Shown one piece after another: positions 23,501 to 32,664 of a DNA stretch of 51,734 nt; position 1 is the first letter of the stretch, and every line of letters starts with the position of its first letter. The translations under genes were made by a program, and so were the position numbers. The stretch is from contig NZ_JAAAKZ010000028.1 in NCBI RefSeq assembly GCF_009905605.1, positions 1-51,734 of the forward strand. Direction: 5' to 3'. The notes beneath the pieces are model-generated. The model worked only from the letters and a program-made list of their open reading frames with translations. It had not been told where the DNA came from and made no database searches. This stretch comes from Runella sp. CRIBMP (GTDB lineage: Bacteria > Bacteroidota > Bacteroidia > Cytophagales > Spirosomataceae).

Positions 23501-25399
23501 ATGCCGATTAGCTATATTCCCTATTTCCCCAATACGATTGAAGGTCAGGCCATTCTGGATAATTTTACCCGTACGGCTCGCCTGCTGCGCTACCGCGACA
23601 ACGACCGCGTGACCGACCGCATCAAACGAGGTTTACCGCTCTATGAAGTAGAAAAGTTAGAAACGGTTGGTACGTCTGACAAAGCTACGAGTGGGGTTCT
23701 CCTCCGTGGTGAGTGTCTAAGTGCCTGTGCGTACCTTAAATCCCAAAACACTAAGATAGATTTGGTCTATATTGACCCTCCTTTTGCGTCGGGGGCCGAC
23801 TACGCCAAAAAGGTCTATCTTCGGCGAAATCCGCACGTAGCCGATATGATTCAAAAAGCTGAGGAAGAACTGGATTTGGACGAACTGCGTGCCTTTGAGG
23901 AAAAAATGTACGGTGACATCTGGAACAAAGAAGATTACCTCAATTGGATGTACGAAAATCTCTTGGCGATTAAATCGGTAATGAGTGAAACGGCTTCAAT
24001 TTACGTGCATCTGGATTGGCATATTGGGCACTATGTGAAAATTTTGATGGATGAGATATTTGGTGAGGATAACTTTGTTAATGAAATCGTTTGGTGCTAT
24101 TCAAGACCCTCGGTTAGTAATCAAAAACATTTTACTAAACTTCATGATACTTTATTTTGGTACGCAAAAAATAAGGACGAAGGCTTGTCTGCCAATATGA
24201 ATTCTGTAAGGATTGAATACTCCGAAAAAACAAAAGAGAGAAATAAATACGGGTCAGGTGGTAGTAAATATTCTGGTAATAGTACAGAGAGAGTTACACA
24301 TGAAGAAGGGAAAATACCAGAAGATTATTGGTACATTCCCATGGTCGTAGGTAATGCAAATGAAAATGCTGATTATTCAACTCAGAAACCCGAAGCATTA
24401 TTGGAGCGCATCATCAAAGCAAGTAGCAACGATGGGATGGTTGTTGCTGATTTTTTCGGAGGCAGTGGTGTTACGGCGGCGGTTGCGCATAAATTGGGAC
24501 GCAATTTCATCCACGTAGATGTAGGCATTAACAGCATTCAAACCACGCGTGATAGACTGCTGGCATTGGGCGCAAACTTCGATGTGTTGGAGGTGAAAGA
24601 TGGTGTGTCGCTCTACCGTAATCCCCAACAAACGATGGATAAACTCAAAAGCCTTATCACAGGATTGCGCAATGAAGATGCACTTGATAGTTTTTGGGAG
24701 GGGGCCATCAGCGATAGCAAATACGGTAAAATGCCCGTTTATGTACCTAACTTACTCGATCACAACAGCAAAGTATTGGATATTCCGTTGATGAATCGTA
24801 TTCTCAACGAAGCTATGCCTGATTTAGATACCGACATTAAGCGCGTAGTGGTGTATTACGTGGACATTACCGACTCACAGGAAATTGAAAAATTCATCAA
24901 AAACCACAATCCTACCACTATTGAGGTAGACCTTCGGGATTTAAAAGAATTGCTTTCGGAAGTGGTCATTGACGATATTGTAAGCTATGAACTGACAGAA
25001 ACGGGAGAGGGCTTTGAAGTGGAAATAACCCAATTTATCAGCGACCGCCTCACGCAAAAGATAAGCGAATACAATGAAAAACGTAAATTGGGAAAATCTC
25101 AAAAGGACATTGTAACGGCAATTGACGAAGAGGAAACTACTAAGCCCAAAAGCAAATTTAAACCAATTGAAATCAGCGAAAATGGGTTAGAGTTGATTGA
25201 GTGGGTGAGTTTAGACTGTACAAATACGGACGGTACATGGAAGAGTAACGCAGAAATCAAGATTGACAAATTGGGCTACATGGTACTCAACGGAAAGAAA
25301 ACGAAAGTACTTTGGGATGCCAAAATTCAAAGTGCTGAAAAGCCTTTGCGTCTCAAAATCAGGAATATTGCGGGTGACGAAAGTGTAGTTTTATTGTGA
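23501..25399 (+). CDS. Type III-like DNA methyltransferase (Mod)
   Basis: The 632-residue amino-methyltransferase has catalytic DPPF at residues 92-95 (VYIDPPFASGADY) ahead of the AdoMet site ADFFGGSGVTAA (FGGSG, 319-323), with YSTQKPEALLERII just before it. Catalytic motif before AdoMet motif is the beta-class order of type III Mod and related enzymes; the product is N6-methyladenine or N4-methylcytosine. Residues about 190-290 should hold the target-recognition region, and its DNA (24061-24300) is about 35% GC by my count, well below the N-terminal part. A C-terminal extension (about 345-632) may contact Res. It follows the res gene by four bases. Confidence 0.9.
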   Translation: MPISYIPYFPNTIEGQAILDNFTRTARLLRYRDNDRVTDRIKRGLPLYEVEKLETVGTSDKATSGVLLRGECLSACAYLKSQNTKIDLVYIDPPFASGADYAKKVYLRRNPHVADMIQKAEEELDLDELRAFEEKMYGDIWNKEDYLNWMYENLLAIKSVMSETASIYVHLDWHIGHYVKILMDEIFGEDNFVNEIVWCYSRPSVSNQKHFTKLHDTLFWYAKNKDEGLSANMNSVRIEYSEKTKERNKYGSGGSKYSGNSTERVTHEEGKIPEDYWYIPMVVGNANENADYSTQKPEALLERIIKASSNDGMVVADFFGGSGVTAAVAHKLGRNFIHVDVGINSIQTTRDRLLALGANFDVLEVKDGVSLYRNPQQTMDKLKSLITGLRNEDALDSFWEGAISDSKYGKMPVYVPNLLDHNSKVLDIPLMNRILNEAMPDLDTDIKRVVVYYVDITDSQEIEKFIKNHNPTTIEVDLRDLKELLSEVVIDDIVSYELTETGEGFEVEITQFISDRLTQKISEYNEKRKLGKSQKDIVTAIDEEETTKPKSKFKPIEISENGLELIEWVSLDCTNTDGTWKSNAEIKIDKLGYMVLNGKKTKVLWDAKIQSAEKPLRLKIRNIAGDESVVLL

Positions 25400-25503
25400 T
25401 GTAAAGCAGCCCCCCCCTAAACCCCCGCAGGCTCAAAATAAACTTTCATTAGTTGATGGGCGGAAAGAATTAAATCTAAAATGGTATAAAACTTGATAAT
25501 GAA

Positions 25504-25943
25504 TTATAAATCTTCTACACTCTTAATGAGCCTAATCCCTTCTTTTTGGCAAGCTTTTCTGAAATCAGAATCGTAGGAAGCCAAAATAGCAATAGTAGTA
25601 AGTTTACAGGTGGATAAGATCAACGCATCATTTGGCAGTAAATTGTGGTTTTTCATCAGGTCAATTGCGTGAATAACAGCAGATTTTGAAATGTTAAGAA
25701 AGTTGAAACCGGAAAGTAATTTGGCCGTTTGGTGCTTATCAAGAGTTTGGCGAATTTGGCCGCTTTCGGCGACAGACATAGGAGATTTTCACCCAAAATT
25801 CCCAGAAGCCGATAAAGATATTCGCTTGCTACAATTCCATTGATAAACAACTCATGATTTGAAGCCAGCAGGGCGTCGAAAAGTTCAGGCTGCCTCCCAT
25901 TTTCAAATTCTATCAATATACTGCTGTCAATAAAAACCCTCAT
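25504..25943 (-). pseudogene. VapC-like PIN toxin, frameshifted
   Basis: The N-terminal frame (start 25943) reads MRVFIDSSILIEFENGRQPE to LYRLLGILGEN. The rest is in the next frame, from SPMSVAESGQIRQTL to LPNDALILSTC, ASYDSDF and SVEDL. One extra base in GAAAATC (near 25790) joins them into about 146 residues of a normal PIN-domain toxin with Asp6, an upstream Glu and Asp residues of the LPNDALI and SYDSDF motifs. The antitoxin gene overlaps its start by four bases. As written the toxin is inactive; an assembly error or a true inactivating deletion are both possible. Confidence 0.8.
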
Positions 25944-26167
25944 TGTTCGTAAAACTCTGATTTAGAAGGAATATAAGCCTTATAATCCTTTAACTTGCCC
26001 CGAAACTCCGAAAGAATAGACATTCGGTTCTGTTGTTCTGTTTCAGAAACCACATCTGAGTCGGTCAAGCTTACTTGTTGTTTTATCTTAATATGCAGAC
26101 GTTCTGCGAGTTCTGTAATCAAGCGGGTATCCTGTTCATTTTCTATTTCTAACGTCAGGAAAGTCAT
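25940..26167 (-). CDS. Antitoxin of the PIN pair
   Basis: The 75-residue protein has an N-terminal strand-helix MTFLTLEIENEQDTRLITEL, an acidic middle (TDSDVVSETEQQ), and a C-terminal toxin-binding-type tail (LSEFRGKLKDYKAYIPSKSE, then FYEQ). It overlaps the PIN gene by four bases, the standard antitoxin-toxin arrangement. It does not closely match a named antitoxin class by eye. The assignment rests mostly on the pairing. Confidence 0.75.
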   Translation of the reverse strand: MTFLTLEIENEQDTRLITELAERLHIKIKQQVSLTDSDVVSETEQQNRMSILSEFRGKLKDYKAYIPSKSEFYEQ

Positions 26168-26223
26168 TTCTTTAATTTTTTGGTTAAATCAAAATTACAA
26201 AAAAGTTGATTCAAAATATAGTT

Positions 26224-27570
26224 TTACTCCTTATTCCACCATTTCACTCCCAAATACAAAGGATAACTCAGTATCAGAAAGCCGAGGGCATAGACGCTAC
26301 TGCCGGGGTCTTGAAAACCTGCCCCAATCAAAAACGCTAACGAAGCAATCAACACAATCCACGGAATGAGGGGATAGCCGGGCACTTTCCAAGGGCGTGG
26401 AATGTCGGGTTCAGTTTTGCGGAGGTACAACAACGACGCAAAGCCCGAAGTATAGCCAATGACGAAGAAAAACGTGGCGATGTCGGAAAGTTTGCCGCTG
26501 GCTTCCTTGCCACTGACGATAAACAAAACAGCCATCGCAACCGACAACGGCATGGCAATGCTGGGCGTACCGCCAGCATTGACGCGGGTGGCTTGCGAAA
26601 TAAACAATCCATCGCGGCCCATGGAATAGAGCACGCGGGGGTTAAACATCACCTGTGCGTTGACAATCCCTAGAATGGAAATCATGAGAAAGAACGTTAC
26701 AATTTTGCCCGATTGCTCGCCAAAAATCAATGTAATGGCATCGGCGGCGGCGAGTTTGGATTGTTGCAATACGGGCATGGGCAAAATGTAAAGAATGGCA
26801 GCGTTGACCAGTAAATAAATGGCCACAATGAGCGCCAGCCCGCCGAGCATGGACTTGGGCAGGTTGCGGGACGGGTCGGCATCTTCTTCGGCAAAATAGG
26901 CAGCGGTGTGCCAACCGTCGTAGGTATAAAAAATGGCTTGTAGCGCAAAAATAATAGCCCCAATCATAGAACCTTTTTGCACCGCATCGGCAGTCGTTTC
27001 TACTACTTGTGTGGGCGTAACGGCGTCGCCGTAGACAAAACAAATCACGACAAACGCAAAAAGGCCCACGGCTTTGGCCACGCTCATGATTTCTTGGGCG
27101 CGGCTGGCGGTGCGTAGGCCAATCCAATGGAGCAGCCCAAGGGCCAACAAAATACCGACTGCCATAAAAGATTCATATCCAGCTGTTTGGGGCAAAAGCA
27201 GCGCGATATATTCGCTCATGGTAAAGGCCCCGAAGGCCGTGGCAGAAGACGTGCCCAGCCAACTGTTGAAACCTACCACAAAGCCCGCGTAGCCGCCAAA
27301 GGCCCGTTTTGCATAAACGTACCAAGCGCCTGCTTTGGGAAACGTAACTCCTAACTCAATGGTACACAGTACACCCAGCAGTGCATAGATGCTCACCAGT
27401 ACCCACACACCCATAATGAGCCACGGGTCGCCGAGGGCATTGGCGATGGGGCCAGGTTTGCGCAGAATACCCGTGCCGATAGTGCCACCGATGGTGACGG
27501 CGATGCCGAAACCTACACCGAGGATTTTTAGTAATTGGTTGTTTTTAGGTTGTGGGTCAACAGATTGCAT
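26224..27570 (-). CDS. APC-family amino acid permease
   Basis: The 448-residue protein has about 12 membrane helices. It starts with ILGVGFGIAVTIGGTIGTGI, whose GGTIGTGIL is the unwound helix-1 substrate motif (G-x-G-x-G-I) of APC transporters, then FPKAGAWYVYAKRAFG in helix 3. The family moves amino acids across the inner membrane, usually with protons or by exchange. Substrate specificity cannot be read. It is a single gene, with 56 bp to the antitoxin start downstream and a long intergenic space upstream. Confidence 0.9.
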   Translation of the reverse strand: MQSVDPQPKNNQLLKILGVGFGIAVTIGGTIGTGILRKPGPIANALGDPWLIMGVWVLVSIYALLGVLCTIELGVTFPKAGAWYVYAKRAFGGYAGFVVGFNSWLGTSSATAFGAFTMSEYIALLLPQTAGYESFMAVGILLALGLLHWIGLRTASRAQEIMSVAKAVGLFAFVVICFVYGDAVTPTQVVETTADAVQKGSMIGAIIFALQAIFYTYDGWHTAAYFAEEDADPSRNLPKSMLGGLALIVAIYLLVNAAILYILPMPVLQQSKLAAADAITLIFGEQSGKIVTFFLMISILGIVNAQVMFNPRVLYSMGRDGLFISQATRVNAGGTPSIAMPLSVAMAVLFIVSGKEASGKLSDIATFFFVIGYTSGFASLLYLRKTEPDIPRPWKVPGYPLIPWIVLIASLAFLIGAGFQDPGSSVYALGFLILSYPLYLGVKWWNKE

Positions 27571-27949
27571 GTAAGTTAGGTTGGTTACAAAACACCTTTG
27601 TTTGCAGTGAGGCTGTCAGCAGAGGTGGAGATTGGGCGGCGGTTGCTAAATTGGTAAAAAAAAGCCAATCAGCATAATTTTTGGTATAATTTGACTTGTT
27701 TAAAAAACAGTCAGTAGGTGTATTTTGGGCCAAATTTGGTTGAAATTTTTCCTAGTATTTTTCGATTCGAGGGCCTAATTATTAAGAATCGTATGAAAAT
27801 ATGCGCTATTTTTCGTTTTATTTGTCAAAATTGGCTCCCGAGTCGGTAGTTGAGCCTGGCACAGTGTTTTTGTGATTTTTCTTGCCAATAAAGAGTTTTG
27901 GCTCTTTTTGATGCTCAATTTTTGTTAAACCGTCAAAACCTACGACTAA
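27571..27949. other. Divergent intergenic region
   Basis: AT-rich spacer between the permease (minus) and a membrane-protein gene (plus). A small hairpin AAAGAG-TTTTGG-CTCTTT plus T residues lies at 27890-27909, about 40 bp before the plus-strand start, and GGCTC/GAGCC arms lie near 27833-27856. No gene is seen. Confidence 0.5.
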
Positions 27950-28504
27950 ATGAAAGCTCTCTCAACGTTTTTTTATCAATTTTCAAATTGGAAAACCTTG
28001 TTGTTGTTGTTGGTATTGTACATTGTATTTCCAGCGTACTTTCTTAAAAATGCCGAAATTCGAATGAATCACCTGTCGGGAAAAACCCTAGGCCCCATTG
28101 ATTTGACGATTGGATTTACTCCTTCCCGCACCTTGCAAATGGTTGAAGAATATGGGGATGCTGCGCGGGCTTTTTACGCAACGATTGAAATGACCACCGA
28201 TGTGGTTTACCCCATTGTGTACTCTTGCTTGTTTGCGGTGATTTTGTCTCTGTTGTATTATCGGAAGTCCTACGCCCCTTTTGCCTACGTCAACTTGTTT
28301 CCGTTTGTCTCTTTAGTATTTGATTATTTAGAGAATATTACCATCGTTACGATGCTCAAAAGCTACCCTGAGCAGTCGATGACCGTAGCGAGTTTTTGCG
28401 AAATTTTCAAAATGATTAAATGGTTTTCAGTTGTCGTCACGGTGCTAATTATTATTTATGGATTGTTAAAATCCTTGAAAATGCCCAAAGACCTTAAAGC
28501 ATAA
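27950..28504 (+). CDS. Four-helix membrane protein of unknown function
   Basis: Not recognised. The 184-residue protein has an N-terminal helix (TLLLLLVLYIVFPAYFL), a soluble loop with PIDLTIGFTPSRTLQMVEEYG, and three more helices (IVYSCLFAVILSLLYY; FAYVNLFPFVSLVFDYL; WFSVVVTVLIIIYGLL). The loop then a helix reading TTDVVYPIVYS is shared with uncharacterised membrane proteins in other phyla. It lies 27 bp ahead of a DinB gene on the same strand and may be cotranscribed with it. Confidence 0.7.
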   Translation: MKALSTFFYQFSNWKTLLLLLVLYIVFPAYFLKNAEIRMNHLSGKTLGPIDLTIGFTPSRTLQMVEEYGDAARAFYATIEMTTDVVYPIVYSCLFAVILSLLYYRKSYAPFAYVNLFPFVSLVFDYLENITIVTMLKSYPEQSMTVASFCEIFKMIKWFSVVVTVLIIIYGLLKSLKMPKDLKA

Positions 28505-28531
28505 TTACTGCTAAATCTTGTATATTGCTCC

Positions 28532-29071
28532 ATGACCTCCTCACTTTCGCCCGTTGAAATTTACGAACGCTTGGTAACGGTAATCAAAGGCTATCAGGAA
28601 GCCCTTGACGGCTATTCTGACGAACAATTTACCCATAAATCGGCTGAAGATGTGTGGTCGTTGGGGCAGATGTATGAGCATTTAGTGCTCACCTCTAATT
28701 TTTTCTTTTTGGCCAATACTCTGCGCTGTCTTGAGCGGCGCAAAGGTCAATTGGGCGGAGAAAAAAACAAATACGGAGATAATATCTTTAAATACAATAG
28801 CTTTCCACCCGTTAAAGTCAAAATTCCTGAGGCTCTGAAAGGGCCGGAACCAGTAGCAAAAACACGTTCGGCCTATGGGCCTTTGTTGGAAAAAGTGCTA
28901 CTCGATGCCCAAAAACTAATCGAAACCGTTGGACGTGATGCGGGAGAATATAAATGTATCCACCCTATTTTTGGATGGCTCAATGCCCGTGAGTGGTATC
29001 ATAACATGGAGATGCACTTTAAGCATCACCTGCGGCAACAGGCCGAATTGGAGGAAATCTTGAAAGGGTAA
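28532..29071 (+). CDS. DinB family protein
   Basis: The 179-residue DinB-like four-helix bundle shows WSLGQMYEHLVLTSNFFF (first putative metal His) and the C-terminal WYHNMEMHFKHHLRQQAEL with further His residues. It resembles metal-dependent DinB hydrolases or transferases; no substrate is known. It converges with lpxB. Confidence 0.82.
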   Translation: MTSSLSPVEIYERLVTVIKGYQEALDGYSDEQFTHKSAEDVWSLGQMYEHLVLTSNFFFLANTLRCLERRKGQLGGEKNKYGDNIFKYNSFPPVKVKIPEALKGPEPVAKTRSAYGPLLEKVLLDAQKLIETVGRDAGEYKCIHPIFGWLNAREWYHNMEMHFKHHLRQQAELEEILKG

Positions 29072-29087
29072 GTAAATCGCGTGGATC

Positions 29088-30206
29088 TTATTTTTTGGCT
29101 TCTTTTAAATATTTCACCATCAATGCCCCCGTTTTTTCGGAAGCCCCTTTTTCACCTAAAAGTGCTTTTACGTGTCGATAATCCTGAAGTTGGGCTTCGC
29201 GGCGCGCGCCGTTGGGCAGCACTGCTCGCAGTTCTTCCGCCAGATTTTGTGATGTCAAATCGTTCTGAATCAGTTCTTTTACGGCTTCTTTCTCGGCTAC
29301 AAGATTGACCAATGAAATGTAAGGAACACGAATCAAGTTTTTGGCAATCAAATAACTAAGCGCCCCCGTTTTATAGCAAACTACCTGCGGAACTTCAAAA
29401 AGAGCTGTTTCGAGGGTAGCTGTACCCGAAGTGACCAGCGCCGCCGTAGCTACTGAAAGTAGATTGTATGCGTCGTCCGTTACGCGTTTAATTCCTTCTT
29501 TTTCAAAGGGTTGATAAAGTTCATTCGGTAAATTGCTGACGCCCGCAATCACGTATTGATACCCAGAAAACTGAGGCTTGATAGAGGTCATGAGCGTCAG
29601 CATTTGCTCTACTTCCTGCCGACGACTGCCGGGCAATAGCGCAATGACGGGTTTTTGAGGGTCGAGTTTATTTTCGACCAAGAAATTCGGATTGGGGGTA
29701 AAATCGGCAATGGCATCAAAAAGTGGATTGCCGACGTAGTCTACCTCGTAATCAAAACGTTTGAAGAAGGCTTTTTCAAACGGAAAAATGACAAACAGTT
29801 TGTCAACATCTCGTTTGAGTTTCAAGGCGCGGTTTTGATTCCACGCCCATACTTTGGGAGAAATGTAGTAGAATGTCTGGAAGCCATTTTCGTGGGCAAA
29901 ACGCGCCATCCGCATGTTGAAACCTGCGTAATCAATCAATATCAGTACGTCGGGTTGATAGGAGAGGAGGTCGGCTTTGCACGCTTTCAAAAACCCTGAG
30001 ATGGTGCCCAAATTCTTGGCGACTTCCCAAAAACCCATAAATGCCATTTCGGCATAGTGCTTCACCAGCGTTGCGCCAGCGGCCTGCATCATATCACCGC
30101 CCCACGCCCTAAACTCTGCTTCGGGGTCGTGTTGTTTGATGGCTTTGATGAGGTTGCTGCCGTGTAGGTCGCCCGAGCGTTCGCCCGCAATGAGGTAGTA
30201 TTTCAT
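29088..30206 (-). CDS. lpxB: Lipid-A-disaccharide synthase
   Basis: The 372-residue GT19 enzyme condenses UDP-2,3-diacylglucosamine with lipid X to form the lipid A disaccharide at the inner face of the inner membrane. Diagnostic stretches are the N-terminal AGERSGDLHGSNL, then LIDYAGFNMRMARFA, YYISPKVWAWNQNR, ALLPGSRRQEVEQML and the donor-binding end ALVTSGTATLETALFEVP with VCYKTG. Length is normal for LpxB. The upstream membrane-protein gene overlaps its start by four bases, so they form one operon. Confidence 0.96.
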   Translation of the reverse strand: MKYYLIAGERSGDLHGSNLIKAIKQHDPEAEFRAWGGDMMQAAGATLVKHYAEMAFMGFWEVAKNLGTISGFLKACKADLLSYQPDVLILIDYAGFNMRMARFAHENGFQTFYYISPKVWAWNQNRALKLKRDVDKLFVIFPFEKAFFKRFDYEVDYVGNPLFDAIADFTPNPNFLVENKLDPQKPVIALLPGSRRQEVEQMLTLMTSIKPQFSGYQYVIAGVSNLPNELYQPFEKEGIKRVTDDAYNLLSVATAALVTSGTATLETALFEVPQVVCYKTGALSYLIAKNLIRVPYISLVNLVAEKEAVKELIQNDLTSQNLAEELRAVLPNGARREAQLQDYRHVKALLGEKGASEKTGALMVKYLKEAKK

Positions 30207-31936
30207 GGGCGGGTCAGGAGTTGAGCGCGAAGGGAGTCGACCCGAAGCACGTTGGAGGTATACTGAAGTTTATTGCCTTCTATGGTAGAGTACAAAATGC
30301 CGATTTGATAATCGTCTGGTCGAAAGTTCTCGTTGTATAGCGTTACTTTAAAACCGGGTCGATAGAGTTGTCCACCGGACAAAAACTGCTTTCTCCCCGC
30401 CTGACTCGGCCACGTGGGCAGCAGGTAAGTGGTATTTTGACGGGATTTTAGGACAATAAACACCCCATTCCCTTTACCTAATCCCGGTTGAGGACAATCG
30501 TTGTTTTCAAGTGTGAATTGCGAAACTGTTTGTGGATGTCCAAAAAAGTCAACGGGCTTTGAAGTGCTGTTCAATGTCAGTTGGAATGGTTGGAGAGAAG
30601 TGGTATCTATTGGCTGGGCAAGGGAAGGCTCGGCCGAGGCTAAAGGCGATTCAGCAAAGCGATAGATGCCTTTTTTGTAAGCGGGTTGCGTAAAAAAGTC
30701 GGCCAATTCGCTCCGAAAATGCGTAATGAGTTTGTGGTGTTGTCGCCAGTTATAATGGTCGGCCACTAGACTACGTCGACGAACGTCAACGTCGATTTGG
30801 TATTGATACACACTCGCCACCGCAAAGGTCAGCCCAAAGGCGGCGGCCACGCCCGAAATCCACGTCCGCGAAATGGGTTCCCAGACCAACAACATCACAT
30901 AAACGAGCGTCAGCAGGTGCAAAGGATAAAGGCTATATCGGCTGGTAAATACAGAATACACATCTCGTCCGCCTCGCGAAACCGCGATAATACCGATGGT
31001 TAACACTGAAAACACAAAGACTCCCACCCAAAAATAAGGCTTATTTTTGACGGGTTTTGGGGGCGAAAAAAGCGTGTTGAGCGTCAGCCAAATAACCAGT
31101 GAAAGTAGGGTTATCAGCCCAATACCAAACGCACCCCAGAGCAAAAAGTCTTGATTAGCCCCTTTAAACGCCGCCAACCACCCGCCCGACAGAGCCGCAA
31201 AACTGACGATGAGATTTTGAATGAACTCACCCGAAATCGTCACTTTGGTTGCTTGTCCTACGCTGTAATTAAGAAAATACGCCAACAGTGCCGCCACCAT
31301 GCCGACGCTCCACCACAGACTTTTGGTGCGCTCTTTGGCCAAGAGCAGCATCGTAAGGCCCGCTGGAAAAACCAAGAACCCATTGCCGTTGGTAAACGTA
31401 GCAGCAAAAGCCAAAACAAACGCAAAAAGTGTCGGAACCGCCGCAGGATGGCAAGCCAAGAGATAAAAAGTGGCAAAAACCAATAGGTTCAATGTTGTAT
31501 GCTGCATTCCGTTGATGCCCCACAAGGTTACATCAAAAACAAAAGGAGTAAGATACCAGAGCAATACTGGAATAAAGTACCACGCCACAAACCCTCTTTT
31601 TATAAAACTAATCAACCAAAAGCCCAAGATTCCCATTAGGCTGCCATTGACAACCCAGATGAGGGTTCGGTAGTCAATGTATCCTTTAAGGGCATAGACG
31701 GAGAGCGCTATCGAACGGGGCACAAGTATCCGGTGGTCGTTTTCTGGCTCCAACAAAAGCTGTATTTTTTGCCAAAGAGAAAAATCATTGGTCAATAGCA
31801 TGTATTTGACCCGGACCAAGTCATAGTCGTCCGTGATAGGAATATTGACTGCGTAAAGATTTATATAATATAAGTAAACCCCTACAATGACCAAAGCGGC
31901 CGTCAGGAACGAAATAGGAAGGATGGACTTGTTCAA
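30203..31936 (-). CDS. Multi-span membrane protein (possible GT-C-like transferase)
   Basis: The 577-residue protein has about ten membrane helices in its first 400 residues and a C-terminal soluble domain of about 170 residues. Between helices 1 and 2 it has an acidic loop, PITDDYD and later PENDHRILVPRS, reminiscent of the catalytic loop of GT-C glycosyltransferases, but the assignment is weak. It overlaps lpxB by four bases, and such proteins often sit in envelope operons. The first codon is TTG; no in-frame ATG lies nearby, so the exact start is uncertain. Confidence 0.7.
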   Translation of the reverse strand: MNKSILPISFLTAALVIVGVYLYYINLYAVNIPITDDYDLVRVKYMLLTNDFSLWQKIQLLLEPENDHRILVPRSIALSVYALKGYIDYRTLIWVVNGSLMGILGFWLISFIKRGFVAWYFIPVLLWYLTPFVFDVTLWGINGMQHTTLNLLVFATFYLLACHPAAVPTLFAFVLAFAATFTNGNGFLVFPAGLTMLLLAKERTKSLWWSVGMVAALLAYFLNYSVGQATKVTISGEFIQNLIVSFAALSGGWLAAFKGANQDFLLWGAFGIGLITLLSLVIWLTLNTLFSPPKPVKNKPYFWVGVFVFSVLTIGIIAVSRGGRDVYSVFTSRYSLYPLHLLTLVYVMLLVWEPISRTWISGVAAAFGLTFAVASVYQYQIDVDVRRRSLVADHYNWRQHHKLITHFRSELADFFTQPAYKKGIYRFAESPLASAEPSLAQPIDTTSLQPFQLTLNSTSKPVDFFGHPQTVSQFTLENNDCPQPGLGKGNGVFIVLKSRQNTTYLLPTWPSQAGRKQFLSGGQLYRPGFKVTLYNENFRPDDYQIGILYSTIEGNKLQYTSNVLRVDSLRAQLLTRP

Positions 31937-31978
31937 AATGGATGGCTTAAATTGGCAAAAAGCGTGATTGACAATACG

Positions 31979-32398
31979 TTATTCTCCGTAATACTCCACA
32001 AAATTTTTGGGAGTTTCAATCAATTTAAGATAATGCAGTTTTGTATTTGGGGCGAGCTCGGTTAAGCCTTTTTCCAAAATGTTCCAAATTTCTACGATAA
32101 AGTTTTCACAACTTGGAATGATTCCCTGCATAAAATCAACGTCTAGGTTGAGATTCCGGTGATCCACTTTATCAATCACGGCGGTTTTCATCAGATTGCC
32201 CAGCAATTTCATGTCTACCACAAAACCAGTGTCGGGATTGATTTTTCCTTTGACGGTCACTAACAGCTCAAAATTATGCCCATGAAAGTTTGGATTGGCA
32301 CAAATCCCGAATACTTCCGTGTTTTTTTCATCTGACCAACTCGGGTTGTAGACCCGGTGAGCTGCGTTGAAATGTTCTTTACGTGTTACGTACACCAT
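31979..32398 (-). CDS. 6-pyruvoyl-tetrahydropterin synthase family protein
   Basis: The 139-residue T-fold enzyme has zinc ligands His14 (FNAAHRVYN), His39 and His41 (CANPNFHGHNF), catalytic Cys33 and the DHRNLN motif with His near residue 80; the ETPKNFVEY end carries the pterin-anchoring Glu. In family terms the spacing Cys-x5-His-Gly-His is that of true PTPS-type enzymes, while QueD has Cys-x3-His-Gly-His. Annotation as QueD is therefore likely in databases but may be wrong in function. No other queuosine gene is adjacent. Confidence 0.88.
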   Translation of the reverse strand: MVYVTRKEHFNAAHRVYNPSWSDEKNTEVFGICANPNFHGHNFELLVTVKGKINPDTGFVVDMKLLGNLMKTAVIDKVDHRNLNLDVDFMQGIIPSCENFIVEIWNILEKGLTELAPNTKLHYLKLIETPKNFVEYYGE

Positions 32399-32578
32399 AT
32401 AAATTTAAGAATATGCAGTAAGCTAAGTAGCCCGCCGCCTTTACTTTTCAGTATTAATTTCCGACAAAATTACGACCAAAAACTCGTTTCCGAAAGTTCT
32501 TTATAAAGGAGTTGTTTTTATTTAAAAAGTACAATTTATTCCACGAATTTTAACTGTTTTTTTGTTCGAATTATTATC

Positions 32579-32586
32579 TACCTTTG
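32579..32586 (+). promoter_or_regulatory. Putative -7 box for hldD
   Basis: TACCTTTG matches TAnnTTTG, 78 bp before the hldD start. A TTTG lies 14 bp upstream, shorter than the usual spacing. It is also on the right side to be the hldD promoter in this 266-bp divergent region; the opposite strand serves the PTPS gene. Confidence 0.45.
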
Positions 32587-32664
32587 TAAATATTTTACTA
32601 GGTATTTTTACTGTACCAACCATTTGAAACCCACTAGTTAAACGCCTTATCATAAGCTATCAGT

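Noticed and set aside
26642-27127. 161-residue minus ORF within the permease gene
   Set aside because: Wrong frame of a clear APC permease; Arg/His/Cys-rich shadow.
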